Positions 62,911 to 64,000 of a DNA stretch of 64,000 nt are shown here, piece after piece. This DNA comes from Alteromonas australica. Its GTDB lineage: Bacteria > Pseudomonadota > Gammaproteobacteria > Enterobacterales > Alteromonadaceae. A program made the translations under genes and the position numbers. The DNA lies in assembly GCF_000730385.1 (NCBI RefSeq), contig NZ_CP008849.1:1178001-1242000 (forward strand). Reading direction: 5' to 3'. Numbering within the stretch: the stretch's first letter is position 1; each line of letters opens with the position of its first letter. Under the pieces are notes generated by a model that saw only the letters and a list, made by a program, of their open reading frames with translations, made no database searches and had not been told where the DNA came from.

Positions 62911-63114
62911 TTAGTTTTTGCTGCTACGGCTCAATGTGCCTAAACAGTCATCTCCCATATAAATGTATAGACGGTATTTCATTGATGTCGAATCGCTTTC
63001 ATTAGAATTTGTATAAAAGTCACAAAATGAACCCATCCTAAAAGAAGGAAGTGACCCTTCGTATATTGATACAACGTGAAAGTCGTGACTTAATCTTACT
63101 TTTTTACTGGTCAC
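62911..63114 (-). CDS. Possible small hypothetical protein upstream of the ComFB gene
   Basis: This 67-residue reading frame starts with GTG at 63114, preceded by GGGG four bases upstream on the minus strand, and ends just before the ComFB gene. Composition is protein-like, with an aromatic and charged mix and a short segment MKYRLYIYMGDDCLGTLSRS. I do not recognise a family. It could be a real small gene cotranscribed with the ComFB gene or a chance frame. Confidence 0.35.
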   Translation of the reverse strand: MTSKKVRLSHDFHVVSIYEGSLPSFRMGSFCDFYTNSNESDSTSMKYRLYIYMGDDCLGTLSRSSKN

Positions 63115-63437
63115 TTAGCCCCATTGCCATGGAAATAGACTAAAAAAAGCGCAAGATGCGTCATTTTTAAAATGTCATTCATCGCAAATAGGGAACTTTT
63201 AGTCCTTATGCTTAAGTCTTATATATCATGCATTTATTGAATTATTGGTTGTTTTGTCGCCGTCATTCAACGTAAATTGTGCACTAAAAAGTTGCAAAGT
63301 GCTGTGGGTTTATGGCATTTATACTTTCGGATGAAAAGCTAAGTCCATATAAAAATCAATCGTTTAGATTATCTTTCAAAACTTTTAATAAAAAGTTAAT
63401 ACCTAACGAAAACACACATATATCCAGGGAGTTAAAC
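63115..63437 (+). other. Intergenic region before the TonB receptor gene
   Basis: This 323-base AT-rich stretch holds no gene I can support. It should contain the promoter and long leader of the TonB-dependent receptor; TTGCAA (63292) and TTATAC (63319) are present but badly spaced (21 bases). CAGGGAG at 63425-63431 is the ribosome binding site of the receptor gene. Confidence 0.35.
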
Positions 63438-64000
63438 ATGCTTCAATATAAGAGAAGTGCCGCGGCATTAGCTGTAGCGCTGAGTCTTGGTGTTGCAACG
63501 CCAGCATTAGCGAATGATACTAACGGCGCCATTCAAGGTAGTGCTATCGAAATCGGTGGTGAAATCCTTTCAGGTGTTACTGTCACAATCAAAAATGTAG
63601 ATACAGGCTTGACCCGTACTGCAACTACTGATGCTAACGGTAATTTCCGTTTCCCTCTTTTACCACCAGGTACGTATAACGTAGTGGCTGAAAAAGATGG
63701 TTTCCGTGAAACAATCCAAGAAAACGTGCGTGTAAGCATCAGTGGTAAAACCAACCTTGACATGAAACTGTCTAGCACTGATGTTGAGCGCATCGAAGTG
63801 ACTGGTTCTACTATTGCAATGGTAGATGTAACAAGTTCAAGCACAGGTATCGTCGTAGACGCAGTAACGCTAGACCGCGTTCCTGTTCCTCGTAACCTTA
63901 CTTCAGTAGCATTACTTGCTCCAGGTACAACACAAGGTGACTCGGCGTTCGGTAACCTTCCTTCAATTGGTGGTGCATCGGTTGGTGAGAATGCTTACTA
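63438..64000 (+). CDS. Oar-like TonB-dependent receptor, 5' part
   Basis: The gene runs off the right edge; 187 codons are visible. The product has a signal peptide (SAAALAVALSLGVATPALA, cleavage near residue 25), an N-terminal carboxypeptidase-regulatory-like beta domain (about 30-110, with TTDANGNFRFPLLPPGTYNV) and the start of the plug region (RIEVTGSTIAMVDVTSSSTG; VPRNLTSVALLAPGTTQGDS). This layout matches Oar-type outer membrane receptors, which take up large or peptide-derived ligands or act in adhesion. Substrate is unknown. Confidence 0.88.
   Translation, partial: MLQYKRSAAALAVALSLGVATPALANDTNGAIQGSAIEIGGEILSGVTVTIKNVDTGLTRTATTDANGNFRFPLLPPGTYNVVAEKDGFRETIQENVRVSISGKTNLDMKLSSTDVERIEVTGSTIAMVDVTSSSTGIVVDAVTLDRVPVPRNLTSVALLAPGTTQGDSAFGNLPSIGGASVGENAY

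Noticed and set aside
63533..63844. Minus-strand reading frame of 103 codons
   Set aside because: It is opposite the well-supported TonB receptor start and has no recognisable protein features.

Overview
The window reads as chromosomal DNA of a marine gammaproteobacterium of the Alteromonadales, most likely Alteromonas or a close relative. This rests on the polar-flagellum and chemotaxis gene order of the Vibrio/Pseudoalteromonas type with a ParC/ParP pair, the oadGAB sodium pump, the sap-psp neighbourhood, MetJ/MetR and TyrR control sites, and an Oar-like TonB receptor at the right edge. Genes are dense and base composition looks even. I saw no insertion sequence, prophage, integrase or CRISPR array.

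Bases 1-23800 form one motility block, all on the + strand: the end of fliG, fliHIJ, fliK, fliLMNOPQR, flhB, flhA, flhF, flhG, fliA, cheY, cheZ, cheA, cheB, parC, parP, cheW and a DUF2802 gene. They encode the C-ring, the export apparatus, the switch, the flagellar number/placement GTPase and ATPase, sigma-28, and the chemotaxis core with its polar localisation proteins. Sigma-54 type promoters lie before fliK and flhA, and a perfect consensus match lies inside fliN just before fliO. Bases 23780-29130 hold a methionine unit: tandem MetJ boxes, metA, a methionine synthase encoded as two genes, and a DUF938 methyltransferase. A chemoreceptor, ppnP and metR follow.

Bases 33000-36400 hold an OxyR-like LysR regulator that lacks the peroxidatic cysteine position. 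It is divergent from a beta-carbonic anhydrase and a SulP transporter, a probable inorganic-carbon module. Next come an M13 lipoprotein peptidase with an overlapping DUF482 acyltransferase-like gene (minus strand), then recX, alaS, csrA, tRNA-Ser and two identical tRNA-Arg genes, and the oadGAB decarboxylase pump. The sapABCDF transporter operon (minus strand) adjoins pspF, which is divergent from pspABC.

Bases 55900-62400 are an aromatic and branched amino acid catabolism region: phhA, tyrR, a fumarylacetoacetate hydrolase family gene and maiA, with TyrR-box-like sites before phhA, tyrR and the hydrolase, followed by an Lrp/AsnC regulator divergent from a leucine dehydrogenase. The right end has the 4.5S signal recognition particle RNA, a ComFB-family gene, a possible small upstream gene, and the start of the TonB-dependent receptor.

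Most of the window is well-known core biology. The points most worth a second look are the three FliM/CheZ-like short repeats in the CheA linker beside ParC/ParP, the Cys-to-His OxyR-like regulator with its ATAG/CTAT palindrome, the two-gene methionine synthase, the intragenic sigma-54 site in fliN, and the degenerate ATPase motifs of SapD.
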